From contig NZ_BDCE01000041.1 of assembly GCF_001613345.1 (NCBI RefSeq), forward strand, positions 1-64,000: a DNA stretch of 64,000 nt. Direction: 5' to 3'. Positions 8,787-17,812 of the stretch are shown here, in pieces. Below the pieces are notes generated by a model. That model was not told the DNA's origin. It did not search any database and saw only the letters and a program-made list of their open reading frames with translations. Origin of the DNA: Nocardia uniformis NBRC 13702 (GTDB lineage: Bacteria > Actinomycetota > Actinomycetes > Mycobacteriales > Mycobacteriaceae). Made by a program: the position numbers and the translations under genes. Position 1 is the first letter of the stretch. Each line of letters opens with the position of its first letter.

Positions 8787-10208
8787 TCAGGCGATTTTCG
8801 GGGTGGCGCGCATCCCGACGTAGACACATGCGGTGCCGTCGCTCAGCGTCGAGAAGACGACAGGCATGTAGTCGTCATTGAAGGACGGTCCGGCACCACT
8901 GCCCGCGAATACCGCGGCGGTGACAGGAGCCAGCTCGACATCCAGGGCCGGAGAGATGCCCGCCATACCATCGACGAACTCGTACAGCAGCCGCCCCTCG
9001 GTGACGGTGAGTTTCACCCCTTCGCGGCGGTAGGTGCCGATCAGCGGCGTCCAGTCGACCACGGGCGGTTGTGCGGCCGGGCCGAACGGCTCGGGCATCC
9101 GCACCTCGGCCAACTCTGCCAGCAGTTCCCCGAACAGGTCGTTGTAGAGCTGCCGGGTGGACCCGCCATTGGTCAGCAGCGCGATCGCGACGCCTGCCCC
9201 GGGTACGACGCGCAAATAGGAGAACTGGCCGACAGCTGAACCATCGTGGCCGTAGCCAGGGGTGCCGTTCCAGTCGTACAGAGTCCAGCCCAGGCCCCAG
9301 CCGTCGGCGCTGATGGTCCACTTGTCGGGGCTGTCGACCGCACGCTGTTGCATCGCCGCGACGGTCTGCGGTGACAGGTTCTCCTCGCCGCCGCGAAGGT
9401 GCGTACGGGCGAACCGGGCGAGATCGCCCACGGTGGCCAGGACACGGGCAGCTGGAGCGGCAGCGCGGGATTGGAAGTCCCACACCGGCGCTGGCTCGGG
9501 ATAGGCCCCCGCTCCGCCGAGGTGGCTCATTGCCACGCGAAAACGCAGTGCCTCCTCCGGCAGTGTCATGGTGTGTTCGAGGCCGAGCGGGGTCAAGACG
9601 CGCTCGCGCAGGGCCTGGTCCCAAGTCAGACCGGTGATCACTTCGGCAATGCGGCCCAGAATGATGTAGCCGCTGCCGCTGTAGGAGAGCCCGGAACCGT
9701 TGGGGCAGTCCAGCTTCAGGTCTGTGCAGGCCTCGACGTAGCGGGCAAGACAGTCGTCGCCACGGCCGCTGTCATAGTGGAAATCGCCACTGAGGCCGCT
9801 GGTATGGGTGAGCAGCTGTCTGACCGTGATCATCTTGCCGGCTTCGGCATCAGCGACGGCGAAGCCGGGCAGGATATCGGACACCGTGGCATCCAGATCG
9901 AGTTCACCGGTGTCGACCAACCGCATGATCAGGGTGGCCGTATAGATCTTGGCCACCGAGCCGAGCTGGAACACCGAATCGGCAGTCGCCTCCACCCCGG
10001 TACCCATATGCAGGACGCCCGAGGCGAATTCATGAATCTGATCGTCGACCACCAAGGCCAGGGCCGCACCCGGCACGTGGTGGGCGGCGCGCAGCTCATC
10101 GAGCCGCCCCTGCCAATGCTGCGAATCCAGGACTCGGCCTCGCGACTGCGCGACTCCCTCCTCGGCCTTCCGGTTACCGTTGGCATCCGCACTCAGGTTC
10201 TTCGTCAT
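8787..10208 (-). CDS. Serine hydrolase, class C beta-lactamase-like
   Basis: This protein of about 473 residues belongs to the beta-lactamase/esterase (PF00144) group. The catalytic box is GSVAKIY (Ser84, Lys87), the second motif is YSGSGY where class C enzymes have YxN, and the third is HDG in GYGHDGSAVGQFS in place of KTG. These are features of esterase-like members, not of true beta-lactamases. LTHTSGLSGDFHY is the conserved segment after the first box. A C-terminal beta-rich domain (IGTYRREGVKLTVTEGRL) follows. No signal peptide is seen. The start at 10208 has AAGGG about 11 bases ahead and is preferred over a long upstream extension. Natural substrates are unknown. Confidence 0.85.
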   Translation of the reverse strand: MTKNLSADANGNRKAEEGVAQSRGRVLDSQHWQGRLDELRAAHHVPGAALALVVDDQIHEFASGVLHMGTGVEATADSVFQLGSVAKIYTATLIMRLVDTGELDLDATVSDILPGFAVADAEAGKMITVRQLLTHTSGLSGDFHYDSGRGDDCLARYVEACTDLKLDCPNGSGLSYSGSGYIILGRIAEVITGLTWDQALRERVLTPLGLEHTMTLPEEALRFRVAMSHLGGAGAYPEPAPVWDFQSRAAAPAARVLATVGDLARFARTHLRGGEENLSPQTVAAMQQRAVDSPDKWTISADGWGLGWTLYDWNGTPGYGHDGSAVGQFSYLRVVPGAGVAIALLTNGGSTRQLYNDLFGELLAELAEVRMPEPFGPAAQPPVVDWTPLIGTYRREGVKLTVTEGRLLYEFVDGMAGISPALDVELAPVTAAVFAGSGAGPSFNDDYMPVVFSTLSDGTACVYVGMRATPKIA

Positions 10209-10387
10209 GTTCGTCGCCCTTTCCGCATTACCGCAGGTTGTCCTCCCTTTCGGAGGGCCCACGCTGGCCCTGGAAAAGACGATGCCGGTCACCGCTGACA
10301 ACACGCTGACAGTGCGCTGACGAACAACACGGAAACACAAGCGACTCAACTATTTCCGGGTAGCGGTCGAATACCGACTTCGACTTG

Positions 10388-10426
10388 ACACCCCTTGTTG
10401 GTACTCAACACCCCTTACACGGGGTG
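10388..10426. repeat. Short repeats and hairpin in divergent intergenic region
   Basis: ACACCCCTT occurs twice, 20 bp apart (10388-10396 and 10408-10416). The second copy leads into a perfect 6-bp stem, CACCCC/GGGGTG with a 6-base loop (10409-10426). It lies in the 300-bp gap between divergent genes and could be an operator; nothing else is recognised in that gap. Confidence 0.35.
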
Positions 10427-10508
10427 CCAAGCACCGAGACAGGGTGCGAAGTGAGCGGACGTATGTCGCGCGCGGGGGTGGGGGGTTCGGCGGATAGAGT
10501 TCGGGGTT

Positions 10509-11867
10509 ATGCCTGATGCCGTAGCGGAGGTTGATGAGGTTTTGGCAGTGGAGGCCGGGCGGGCCGCGCGCAAGCGGGTGCAGCGGTCGGCGTTGGGGCG
10601 GTGGGAACCCGGGAATGACCGGGTCGATCCCATCGCGGTGCTGGAGCAGCAGGCTCGCACTCGGGTGCCGGAGTTGGTGCGGATTCGGTATGCGCGGATG
10701 GCGGCGGGGCGGTTTCCGTTCTATCGGGGCGCGCCCGCGATTATGGCGGCCGATTTGGCTGCTGGGCCGAATACCGGATTGACCGTGCAGTTGTGTGGGG
10801 ATGCGCATCTGTCGAATTTCGGGCTGTTCGCCTCCCCGGAACGCGCGCTGGTATTCGATCTCAATGATTTCGACGAAACACTGCCGGGGCCGTTCGAATG
10901 GGATGTGAAGCGGCTCGCCGCCAGCATCGCCGTTGCCGCGCGAGCCAATGGGTGCGGCGACGCGGACGCCGTCGATACGGCCGCCGCCGCGGCCACCGCC
11001 TACCGGGAGGCCATGCATCGCCTCGCGGGTCTCGGTGAGACCGAGGTCTGGTACGAAATGGTCGACGCCGAGAAGGTTTCGGACCTGATCAGTCCGAAGG
11101 ACCGCAAACTCACCGACAAGGTGCTGACCAAGGCGCGTTCCCGGACCAGCCTGCAAGCCCTCGACAAACTCACCGAACCCGGCCCCGACGGCACCCCGTG
11201 TATCCGACAGGACCCACCGCTCCTGCTGCCGGTTCCGGAACATCAACGGGCGGACCTCGATTCAGTCCTGTCCAACTATCGCAACAGCCTCCCGGAAGAA
11301 CGCCGAGTCCTCCTGGACCGCTATCAGGTGCGCGACGTCGCCATGAAGGTTGTCGGTGTGGGCAGTGTGGGAACCCGCTGCTTCATCGTCCTGCTGACCG
11401 GCCGCACCACCGGCGATCCACTCTTCCTGCAAGTCAAGCAGGCCGAGGAATCGGTGCTCGCACAACACTTGCGCGCCAGCATATTCCGGCACCAGGGCCA
11501 CCGCGTCGTGCACGGCCAACGCCTCACCCAGGCCGCCGCCGATATCTTCCTCGGCTGGGCCACCGGACCCGAAGGCAACTTCTTCTACTGGCGGCAGCTG
11601 CGGGATATGAAGGGCTCGGTCACCATCGAGGACATGTCGCGCACCCAACTCCGCCAATACGCGGCCCTGTGCGGGCATACGCTCGCGCGCGGGCACGCCC
11701 GCTCCGGTGACCGCGTCGCCATCGCCGCCTATCTCGGCACCGGCGACACCTTCGACCGCGCCATCGGCGAATTCGCCCTCGCCTATGCCGATCAGACCGA
11801 GATGGACTACGAAACTCTGCTGGCCGCCATAGATTCCGGCCGCATCGACGCGGCTACCGATCTTTGA
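10509..11867 (+). CDS. DUF2252 family protein
   Basis: This 452-residue protein belongs to the DUF2252 family, common in actinobacteria and of unsettled function. The hallmark is CGDAHLSNFG followed about 20 residues later by VFDLNDFDET. These look like the catalytic loop (HxDxxxxN-like) and metal-binding DFD of aminoglycoside phosphotransferase-like kinases, so a kinase-like fold is plausible. Other family blocks are RYARMAAGRFPFYRGAP, WDVKRLAASIAVAARANG, VVGVGSVGTRCFIVLL and the C-terminal YADQTEMDYETL. Length is normal. It is divergent from the serine hydrolase. No substrate can be assigned. Confidence 0.85.
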   Translation: MPDAVAEVDEVLAVEAGRAARKRVQRSALGRWEPGNDRVDPIAVLEQQARTRVPELVRIRYARMAAGRFPFYRGAPAIMAADLAAGPNTGLTVQLCGDAHLSNFGLFASPERALVFDLNDFDETLPGPFEWDVKRLAASIAVAARANGCGDADAVDTAAAAATAYREAMHRLAGLGETEVWYEMVDAEKVSDLISPKDRKLTDKVLTKARSRTSLQALDKLTEPGPDGTPCIRQDPPLLLPVPEHQRADLDSVLSNYRNSLPEERRVLLDRYQVRDVAMKVVGVGSVGTRCFIVLLTGRTTGDPLFLQVKQAEESVLAQHLRASIFRHQGHRVVHGQRLTQAAADIFLGWATGPEGNFFYWRQLRDMKGSVTIEDMSRTQLRQYAALCGHTLARGHARSGDRVAIAAYLGTGDTFDRAIGEFALAYADQTEMDYETLLAAIDSGRIDAATDL

Positions 11868-11876
11868 CGGTGCAGG

Positions 11877-12497
11877 CTACGCGGGGTGGGGAGATACCGC
11901 CTGCGCCATGATGGCGGTCCCCATCCAGCGGCGCAGATACCGCCGTAGCTCATCGTCACCACGCGGCGGATTACCCGGGGAGAGGAAGAACGACTGCATT
12001 GTGCGCAGCACGTATTCCACGAGCTCCCGCAGCGCCGCGTCGTCGTACCCGTAGCGCTCCCAGTCGACATCGAACCGCCTGATCATGGTCATACCGAAGG
12101 CTTGCGCCTCCTGCGACGTAATGCCGCCGGGATCGATGTTCGAATAGCTCGCCGAGAGCAGAATGCCCAGGTGCGGAGTTCGACGCACCTCGGTCAGCGT
12201 GTAGACCACGGCCTCGGTCATCGCTTCGGCCGGGTCTTCCATACCGCGGACCTGCTGTGTCAATCGATCGAGAAATCCGTCCACGGACGCGATCGCCGAG
12301 GCGCGCATCAGCGCATCCGCACTCGGGAAATACCGGTACACCGTCTGACGGATGACGCCGAGTGATTCCGCCACATCGGCGATGCTGATCTCCGAACCGG
12401 TTCGGCCGATCAATTCGACTGCGGCAGCCACGATTCGACGAGCAGCCTCGTCATCGTTATCCGGCGGACTGCCGCCCCATCCGCGTCTACGTGCCAC
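11877..12497 (-). CDS. TetR-family transcriptional regulator
   Basis: This 206-residue regulator has an N-terminal TetR helix-turn-helix: AARRIVAAAVELIGRTG, then ISIADVAESLGVIRQTVYRYFPSAD (about residues 38-62), where the recognition helix ends in TVYRYF. The C-terminal helical ligand domain is not family-specific. It faces the PF10118 hydrolase gene across 174 bp, and that gap holds a strong inverted repeat at 12567-12592. Control of both itself and the divergent hydrolase/membrane-protein pair is the natural inference. The inducer is unknown; lipophilic compounds are common for this class. Confidence 0.85.
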   Translation of the reverse strand: MARRRGWGGSPPDNDDEAARRIVAAAVELIGRTGSEISIADVAESLGVIRQTVYRYFPSADALMRASAIASVDGFLDRLTQQVRGMEDPAEAMTEAVVYTLTEVRRTPHLGILLSASYSNIDPGGITSQEAQAFGMTMIRRFDVDWERYGYDDAALRELVEYVLRTMQSFFLSPGNPPRGDDELRRYLRRWMGTAIMAQAVSPHPA

Positions 12498-12566
12498 GGC
12501 CCAACGTTATCAAGGGGTCTCCCGCCGCTGGTCGTGGGCATTCGGAACGAGCCCGTCGATTGTTAT

Positions 12567-12592
12567 CATACACACTAGACGTCATGTGTATG
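12567..12592. promoter_or_regulatory. Probable TetR operator
   Basis: Perfect inverted repeat of CATACACA and TGTGTATG separated by 10 bp, in the gap between the TetR gene and the divergent hydrolase gene. The AT-rich arms stand out from the GC-rich surroundings. Position and size fit a TetR dimer-pair operator. Confidence 0.6.
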
Positions 12593-12671
12593 TTGGCGTA
12601 TATGTTGACTCGAAACACCCACGTGGCGCCACCAGCCCAGCCCGCGTACGAAAGATGAGGTATCGCCGACG

Positions 12672-13610
12672 ATGACGGATCTGATTGTGCGGAAGTTGAC
12701 TTTCGCGTTCGAGGATTACGCAGTGCCGTTCCTGTGGAACGAGCAGAACCCGGCCTTCTCGAGCATGGCCAACGCGGTGTCGTTCCTGGCCATCGGCTTC
12801 GAGAAAATGATCGTGAAGATGATCATGCAGGCCAAGCCGGTCATTACCGACGCCGCGATCGCCGAGGAGGCCGTCGCGTTCATGCGGCAGGAGGGGCAAC
12901 ACTCCACCGCGCACCGCGCGCACGTCAGGGGCCTGATCAAGGAGTATCCCGGACTCGAGGAAACCCTCGACGAAGTGATCGGCGAATTCGACCGGCTCAC
13001 CCGCGACACCTCACTGGACTACCGGCTCGCCTACACCGCCGACCTCGAGGCGACCTTCACCTCGGTGTTCAAACTGATGCTCGACAATGAATCGGCGCTG
13101 TTCCGGCCCGGCGACGACCGGGTGGCATCGCTGTTCATCTGGCATTTCGTCGAGGAGGTCGAGCATCGCAGTTCCGCGCTCATGATCTTCGATTCCGTCG
13201 TCGGCAGCGATCTGTACCGCATGAAGATGGCCCCCTCGATCTTCAAACACGTCATGAAGGTCATCAGGATCGCCTGCGAAGGTTTCAACAAGCACGTCCC
13301 ACTGGAAGCCCGGCAGGTCGACGCGATGGCCATGTTCGCGAGCTACCGCAATAAGCAGCACCTGCGCCGGTGGCTGCCGGGACTGCGGCCCGACAACAGC
13401 GGGCCGATGCTGCGCGCGTTCGACGAGCTACCGCTCGGCGAGCAGCTCATCGCATTGCGGGGCGTCATTCGCAGCCAGCTGCCGAAACACAATCCCGCCA
13501 ATGAGCAGCTGCCCGCGCTCGCCGATGTGTGGTTCCGGCGCTATGAGGCGGGCTACGACGTGACGCGCTGGTACACCGCCGACAACCATGCCACCGCCGA
13601 GGTGAAGTGA
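12672..13610 (+). CDS. Metal-dependent hydrolase, PF10118 family
   Basis: This 312-residue protein belongs to the PF10118 family annotated as predicted metal-dependent hydrolase. Two acidic-histidine helices resemble a di-iron four-helix-bundle site: EEAVAFMRQEGQHSTAH (about residues 63-79) and FVEEVEHRSSALMIFD (about 159-174). A further glutamate sits in ADLEATFTSV between them. This suggests a ferritin-like di-metal oxygenase or hydrolase fold; the actual reaction has not been settled for the family as far as I know. The stop TGA overlaps the next start (TGATG), so it is translationally coupled to a membrane protein. Regulation by the divergent TetR is likely. Confidence 0.8.
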   Translation: MTDLIVRKLTFAFEDYAVPFLWNEQNPAFSSMANAVSFLAIGFEKMIVKMIMQAKPVITDAAIAEEAVAFMRQEGQHSTAHRAHVRGLIKEYPGLEETLDEVIGEFDRLTRDTSLDYRLAYTADLEATFTSVFKLMLDNESALFRPGDDRVASLFIWHFVEEVEHRSSALMIFDSVVGSDLYRMKMAPSIFKHVMKVIRIACEGFNKHVPLEARQVDAMAMFASYRNKQHLRRWLPGLRPDNSGPMLRAFDELPLGEQLIALRGVIRSQLPKHNPANEQLPALADVWFRRYEAGYDVTRWYTADNHATAEVK

Positions 13611-14788
13611 TGTCCGAACGCTGCACACCAACCTTCGAACAACTCGCGAGCGAACTCGGTTTCACCTGTCAGGAAGCCGGAGGTCTCTTCGAACTCCGCA
13701 ACCCCGCGGCGCTGGAGAATTGGACCCTGCCGGTCCTCGAGCTCACCATCGTGGTCGGTTCGGTACTCGCCCTCATCCTCGCCATCGTGCGACTTCGCCG
13801 CAATGGTGATCCCACCAACCTGGTGCTCTGGTTCGGCGCGACCGCATACCTCTTCATTATCGAACCCCCGCTGTACTTCCCCGCGGCCTTCGGCATCGAA
13901 GAGCATGTGGACACGATGTTCGCGCACAATGTGTTCACCGTGGAATTCATGTGGGGCCGGCTCCCCCTCTACATCATCGCGATCTACCCGCTGATGGCCA
14001 CGATCGCCTTCGAAATCGTCCGAATGCTGGGTGTTTTCCGAAAGTACGGCGTATTCCTGGGCGCGCTCTGTGTCGGCTTCGTGCACCACGCCTTCTACGA
14101 GATCTTCGACCATCTCGGCCCGCAATTGCGCTGGTGGGAGTGGTCGCTCGACAACCCGATCAATCAGCCCTTCTTCGATTCGGTCCCACTGCCGAGCGTG
14201 GTCGTCTTCGCCGCGCTGTGGCCGATGTCGCTGGCCTTCTGTGTCCAATGGTTCGTCGGCCGCCACGTCGACCAGGGCCAGCACTTCAATGGCCTCCAAT
14301 TGCTCTGGCGCACAGTGGTAATCGGCCTGCTGGCTTCCTTGGGTACCTTCATCCTCCCGCTCCCCGCCACCGTCTTCGGCATGGGCAGCACCACGGTCCG
14401 GGCCGTCCTCTACGCGGCCGAACTGGTAATCATCTGCGTCGTCGCGATCCCGATCCTGATCCGCCAGTGGGCGTTGCTGCGCAAGGACACCTCGGACGCT
14501 CCCCACTACATAAACAACTTCGTCCGGATCTACAGCGCGATCTACCTGCTCGTCTTCGCGGTCCTCTGGGCCACTTCCCTCCCCGACTACTTCGACGCCG
14601 TAGACGGTTCGACTCCCAATGGCGATCCCATCGGGAATCTCTGGTTCGTACTGGCCTGCTTCGCCGTCGCGATCCCGTGTGTGATCGCGGTTTTCACCGT
14701 GTCGAGCAAGGGAAGTGCGGCGCCCGCCGTGACCGGCACCGGAGCAGCTGATCGACCGACGGAGCCCGCGGCCGACTCGGCGGTCTAG
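13610..14788 (+). CDS. Polytopic membrane protein, function unknown
   Basis: This membrane protein of about 392 residues has roughly nine hydrophobic segments, for example LELTIVVGSVLALILAIV near residue 45, LPLYIIAIYPLMATIAF, WPMSLAFCVQWFV and LWFVLACFAVAIPCVIAVF near the end. The loop GVFLGALCVGFVHHAFYEIFD has two adjacent histidines and acidic residues that could hold a metal or heme; this is speculative. The ATG overlaps the hydrolase stop codon, so the two are coupled, and a role with the PF10118 protein in a membrane-lipid or hydrocarbon reaction is a reasonable guess. A GTG three bases earlier is an alternative start. I do not recognise the family. Confidence 0.75.
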   Translation: MSERCTPTFEQLASELGFTCQEAGGLFELRNPAALENWTLPVLELTIVVGSVLALILAIVRLRRNGDPTNLVLWFGATAYLFIIEPPLYFPAAFGIEEHVDTMFAHNVFTVEFMWGRLPLYIIAIYPLMATIAFEIVRMLGVFRKYGVFLGALCVGFVHHAFYEIFDHLGPQLRWWEWSLDNPINQPFFDSVPLPSVVVFAALWPMSLAFCVQWFVGRHVDQGQHFNGLQLLWRTVVIGLLASLGTFILPLPATVFGMGSTTVRAVLYAAELVIICVVAIPILIRQWALLRKDTSDAPHYINNFVRIYSAIYLLVFAVLWATSLPDYFDAVDGSTPNGDPIGNLWFVLACFAVAIPCVIAVFTVSSKGSAAPAVTGTGAADRPTEPAADSAV

Positions 14789-14815
14789 CGAGAGGTCGTC
14801 CACAGATCCATGAAC

Positions 14816-14850
14816 GGCATTAGGCCCGGCGTTACGCCGGGCCTAATGCC
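14816..14850. terminator. Bidirectional hairpin terminator
   Basis: A perfect 16-bp stem (arms 14816-14831 and 14835-14850) with a 3-base TTA loop lies between convergent genes. There is no clear T tract, which is common in actinobacterial terminators. Confidence 0.85.
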
Positions 14851-14920
14851 ATATTCGGGAACAGGATTGCCGAGCGTGGCGCTGCGGCCGCGTATCTCGT
14901 GTCTCAACCCATGATCGAAA

Positions 14921-16039
14921 TCAACCGCGCCGGAGCGTGAGGATCGAGATGTCCGGGGGCGCGCCGACTCGGACCGGCGGACCCCACGCGCCGACACCGC
15001 GCGTGGTGTAGAGCCGCATATCTCCCACGCGATCGAGTCCGGCTACCGTGCCGTTGACCCGGCCCACGACATGGGTCAGCGGCCAGATCTGGCCGCCGTG
15101 GGTGTGGCCGGACACCTGCAGGTCGACGCCGTGGGCGGCCGAGTCGGGGGCCTGCCGGGGCTGGTGCGCGAGGAGCATGATGAATCGATCGGATCGGTGT
15201 CCGGCCATGGCCGCATCGAGATCGGGGCCATACGGGTCCGAGGCGGCATAGTCGTACACGCCCGCTATCGCCAAGGTCGCGCCGTTGATCTCGATCTCAG
15301 CGCGCTGGTTACGTAATGTCCGCAGTCCCAGCGTCTCCCAGTAGTCCATCCAGTCGGCGACGCCATCGACATAGCCCTCGTGGTTACCGGCCACCGCGAA
15401 CGTGCCGTACTTCGACGTGAGCCCCGCGATCGGGGCGATATCCGGTCCGACGAGTTCGACCGAGCCGTCGATCAGGTCCCCGGGCAGCACTATGAGGTCG
15501 GGCCGCTGATCGTTGACCAGGTCGACGACCCGCTGAGTGAAGGCCGCACCACGCGCCGCGCCGACGTGAATATCGGCGACCACCGCGACGCGAATGCCAT
15601 CGAGTTCGGCGGGCAGCTTCGGCGAACGCAATTCGACTGCCACCACCCGCGGATTGTCCGCCTCGTACACGCCGTAGGCGACCGTCCCGACGGCTGCCAC
15701 GACCAGCACCGCCGACATGCCTTGAAGTAGTCGCGTGCGATGCGGGAACCTCGCGATCCGCGCGATCAGCAGCACCAGGCCGATCACGAGCAGGCCCAGC
15801 AGCAGGTAGAACATCGCGGCGGACCACGTCAGGCCGAGCCAGACGACCGGCCGGATCGGTTCCTGGGAATACGAGCTACCCGCGCCGAGCGCGACGACGA
15901 TAGCGAGCCACAGGACCCCGAGGACCACCGCTCCAACCACTTTCGCGGGTCCGCGCACTCCCGTGGCCCGGATGAAACGCCAGTAGAGCAGCCAGTGAAC
16001 CAGGGCGAACACCACACCGCCGATGACTATTCGCAGCAC
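14921..16039 (-). CDS. Membrane-anchored metallophosphoesterase
   Basis: This protein of about 372 residues has four or five N-terminal membrane segments (VLRIVIGGVVFALVHWLLYW, AVVLGVLWLAIVVALG, MFYLLLGLLVIGLVLLIA, AVLVVAAVGTVAYGVY). A calcineurin-like phosphoesterase domain follows from about residue 140. Its metal-binding motifs are present in order: VADIHVG, LPGDLIDG, AGNHEGYVDG, and SGHTHGGQIWP. Related proteins are annotated YkuE/YaeI-like, and some act on lipid-linked pyrophosphates; the catalytic domain is probably outside or at the membrane face. I choose GTG 16039 because AAAGGG precedes it by six bases; longer forms lack conservation. It ends opposite the hairpin terminator. Confidence 0.85.
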   Translation of the reverse strand: MLRIVIGGVVFALVHWLLYWRFIRATGVRGPAKVVGAVVLGVLWLAIVVALGAGSSYSQEPIRPVVWLGLTWSAAMFYLLLGLLVIGLVLLIARIARFPHRTRLLQGMSAVLVVAAVGTVAYGVYEADNPRVVAVELRSPKLPAELDGIRVAVVADIHVGAARGAAFTQRVVDLVNDQRPDLIVLPGDLIDGSVELVGPDIAPIAGLTSKYGTFAVAGNHEGYVDGVADWMDYWETLGLRTLRNQRAEIEINGATLAIAGVYDYAASDPYGPDLDAAMAGHRSDRFIMLLAHQPRQAPDSAAHGVDLQVSGHTHGGQIWPLTHVVGRVNGTVAGLDRVGDMRLYTTRGVGAWGPPVRVGAPPDISILTLRRG

Positions 16040-16482
16040 AAGCCGCCCTTTCGATACACATACGCCGACGTCGACAATGGCCTGCGCGCCAGCAACTTCC
16101 ACGCCGTAACCCGCGGATGAACCCAGTCGCCAAGCGTAGTTCGGTCACCGTGCTCGGTGTCAGCCGGACTTCCGATCAGTAGAGACAACAGGTACCACCG
16201 ATGAGCCACGGGGCGATTCCTCCGGTCCGGAAACTTCGAAATACACTCCTGGCCAGTGCTTTCACCGCGAGTTGACGGCATGAACGGTGGTCGGCCTGGT
16301 CGCGGGAGCAACCGACGTGCCGGGCTATACGTCGACATTGGACGACGTCGCATGGTGTCGCGCCTCTCAGACATGGCGGAACGAGCAGTCGGCTGATGTG
16401 CTTGCGTGATGCCGAATACGAACGATTGGAAGACAGCTACCAGCGACTCGGAGCTTGCGGTCGACGACGGGGGGTGCCGATC
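16040..16482. other. Intergenic region without a recognised gene
   Basis: About 440 bases separate the divergent metallophosphoesterase and DUF1772-like genes. I see no convincing reading frame, repeat or RNA structure here beyond the ribosome-binding sequences of the two flanking genes. Confidence 0.4.
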
Positions 16483-17025
16483 ATGAACGCGATGGGCTCG
16501 CAGCCGGTGCCTACCCGGCAAGACAGTCGGATGGGAACGCCGGACCGTTGGCTGACGTCGGCCGCCGCGGTCGCCACGGCGATCAATGCCGGAGTGTTCT
16601 TCGACTTCTCCTTCGTCGTTATGCCGGGCCTGCGTGAACTGCCTGCCGCGCAGGGCATTTCCGCCATGCAGGCCTTCAACCGCAGCGCGGTCACCCCACC
16701 GCTCATGCTGATGATGTATGTCACCGCCGTGCTGTGCGTCGTCCTCATTGTTCGGGCGCTCATGCGACGGACGAGTCCGTTCGTGCCGTGGATTCTCGCC
16801 GCGGCCATCGCGTTCCTGCTCGCCTCGGTCGCGATCACGGGGGCGGGCAACGTTCCTCTCAGCGCGTCGATAGATGCGCTCGACCCGGCGGCGACGGAAT
16901 CGGCGGCGCGATGGGACGAGTTGTTCGCCCAGTGGGTCCGGTGGAACCACGTCCGCGTGCTGACCTCGATCGCGGCTGCCGTGGGGTTCGTCATCGCGCT
17001 GCGCCCGCCGCGGCGAACCGCCTGA
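16483..17025 (+). CDS. DUF1772 (anthrone-oxygenase-like) membrane protein
   Basis: This small membrane protein of about 180 residues has four hydrophobic helices: LTSAAAVATAINAGVFFDFSF, TPPLMLMMYVTAVLCVVLIV, VPWILAAAIAFLLASVAI and VLTSIAAAVGFVIAL. The pattern FFDFSFVVMPGLRELPA near the first helix, NVPLSASID and a final WVRWNHVRVL match DUF1772, a family that includes fungal anthrone oxygenases and many bacterial proteins of unknown role. The start ATG at 16483 follows GGGGGTG; an upstream frame extends further without conserved sequence. It is alone and convergent to a PPOX flavoprotein gene. The function is not assigned. Confidence 0.75.
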   Translation: MNAMGSQPVPTRQDSRMGTPDRWLTSAAAVATAINAGVFFDFSFVVMPGLRELPAAQGISAMQAFNRSAVTPPLMLMMYVTAVLCVVLIVRALMRRTSPFVPWILAAAIAFLLASVAITGAGNVPLSASIDALDPAATESAARWDELFAQWVRWNHVRVLTSIAAAVGFVIALRPPRRTA

Positions 17026-17212
17026 GTCGCTTCGTGGTCGAAGATCCTCCCCCGCTACGCCCACGACCAAGCCCAGATCTGGCCCGACGCGCGCATTCAT
17101 TTCCTGCCCCGGACTCGGTCACTGGCCGTTCGCCGACGATCCCGAGGCCGTCGGCGACCACCTCATTCCCTTTCTCCGCCGACAACATCGACAGCTGCTC
17201 AGCTGAACTGGG

Positions 17213-17731
17213 CTACGTGAAGCGCCAATGGGTGGCACCATGCGGTTCGACCAGCGCAACCCCGGTCGCGGTGTGGATTGTGACGCGGTAGAGATACCAG
17301 GGCCCCGGTCCCGCGCTCTGCGCGCTGTACGGGGCATTGATCGCATCACCGGATCGTTCTGCGGGCCAACCGAACTGCCGGTACAGGGCGGTTACGGCGT
17401 CGATCTCGCCGGTGTCGGTGGTGCGGTGGGCATGACCTTCGAAGACGACATCGACATCCGGGAAGCGGAAGGAGAGCGTGCAGGCGGGGTTGGCAGCCAG
17501 ATTGCGAGACTTACGTGTGGCGGGACCGCTGGTGACGTAGAGAAAACCGTTGTGGGCCATCGCGCCGATTCCGGTGGAATGGGGACGGCCATCGGAGCCG
17601 ACCGTCCCCAGGAACTGTGGCGTTTCGGGAAGGCCGATCCCGATCTCGACGGCCTTCCGCACTCGGCTCCACGGCAACTCGGCATCACCGTAGATATTGA
17701 GGTCCTTGGCTCCAATAGGATCGGGCAGCAT
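17213..17731 (-). CDS. Pyridoxamine 5'-phosphate oxidase-family flavoprotein
   Basis: This is a 172-residue split-barrel protein of the PPOX class. The sequence FLGTVGSDGRPHSTGIGAMAHNGFLYVTSG and RKSRNLAANPACTLSF form the flavin-binding half-barrel, with VDVVFEGHAHRTTD next. Members bind FMN or F420 and reduce varied substrates or bind heme. GGAGGAAGT precedes the ATG closely, so the start is well supported. It ends opposite the DUF1772-like gene and lies about 80 bp upstream of the M3 peptidase stop, reading the same way. The specific substrate is unknown. Confidence 0.8.
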   Translation of the reverse strand: MLPDPIGAKDLNIYGDAELPWSRVRKAVEIGIGLPETPQFLGTVGSDGRPHSTGIGAMAHNGFLYVTSGPATRKSRNLAANPACTLSFRFPDVDVVFEGHAHRTTDTGEIDAVTALYRQFGWPAERSGDAINAPYSAQSAGPGPWYLYRVTIHTATGVALVEPHGATHWRFT

Positions 17732-17812
17732 ACTTCCTCCTCGGATCGTGGTGATACCGGTGGAGACTCCGCGCGACGGCGAAATTCATCGCTCGGAACC
17801 GCGGGGAGCGCG

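Noticed and set aside
8787..10208. Calling the serine hydrolase a class C beta-lactamase
   Set aside because: It has YSG and HDG in place of YxN and KTG and lacks a signal peptide, so an esterase or peptidase-like role is more likely.
13553..14803. 416-codon acidic minus-strand frame
   Set aside because: It lies opposite the membrane protein gene, and the Asp/Glu richness is the complement of hydrophobic codons.
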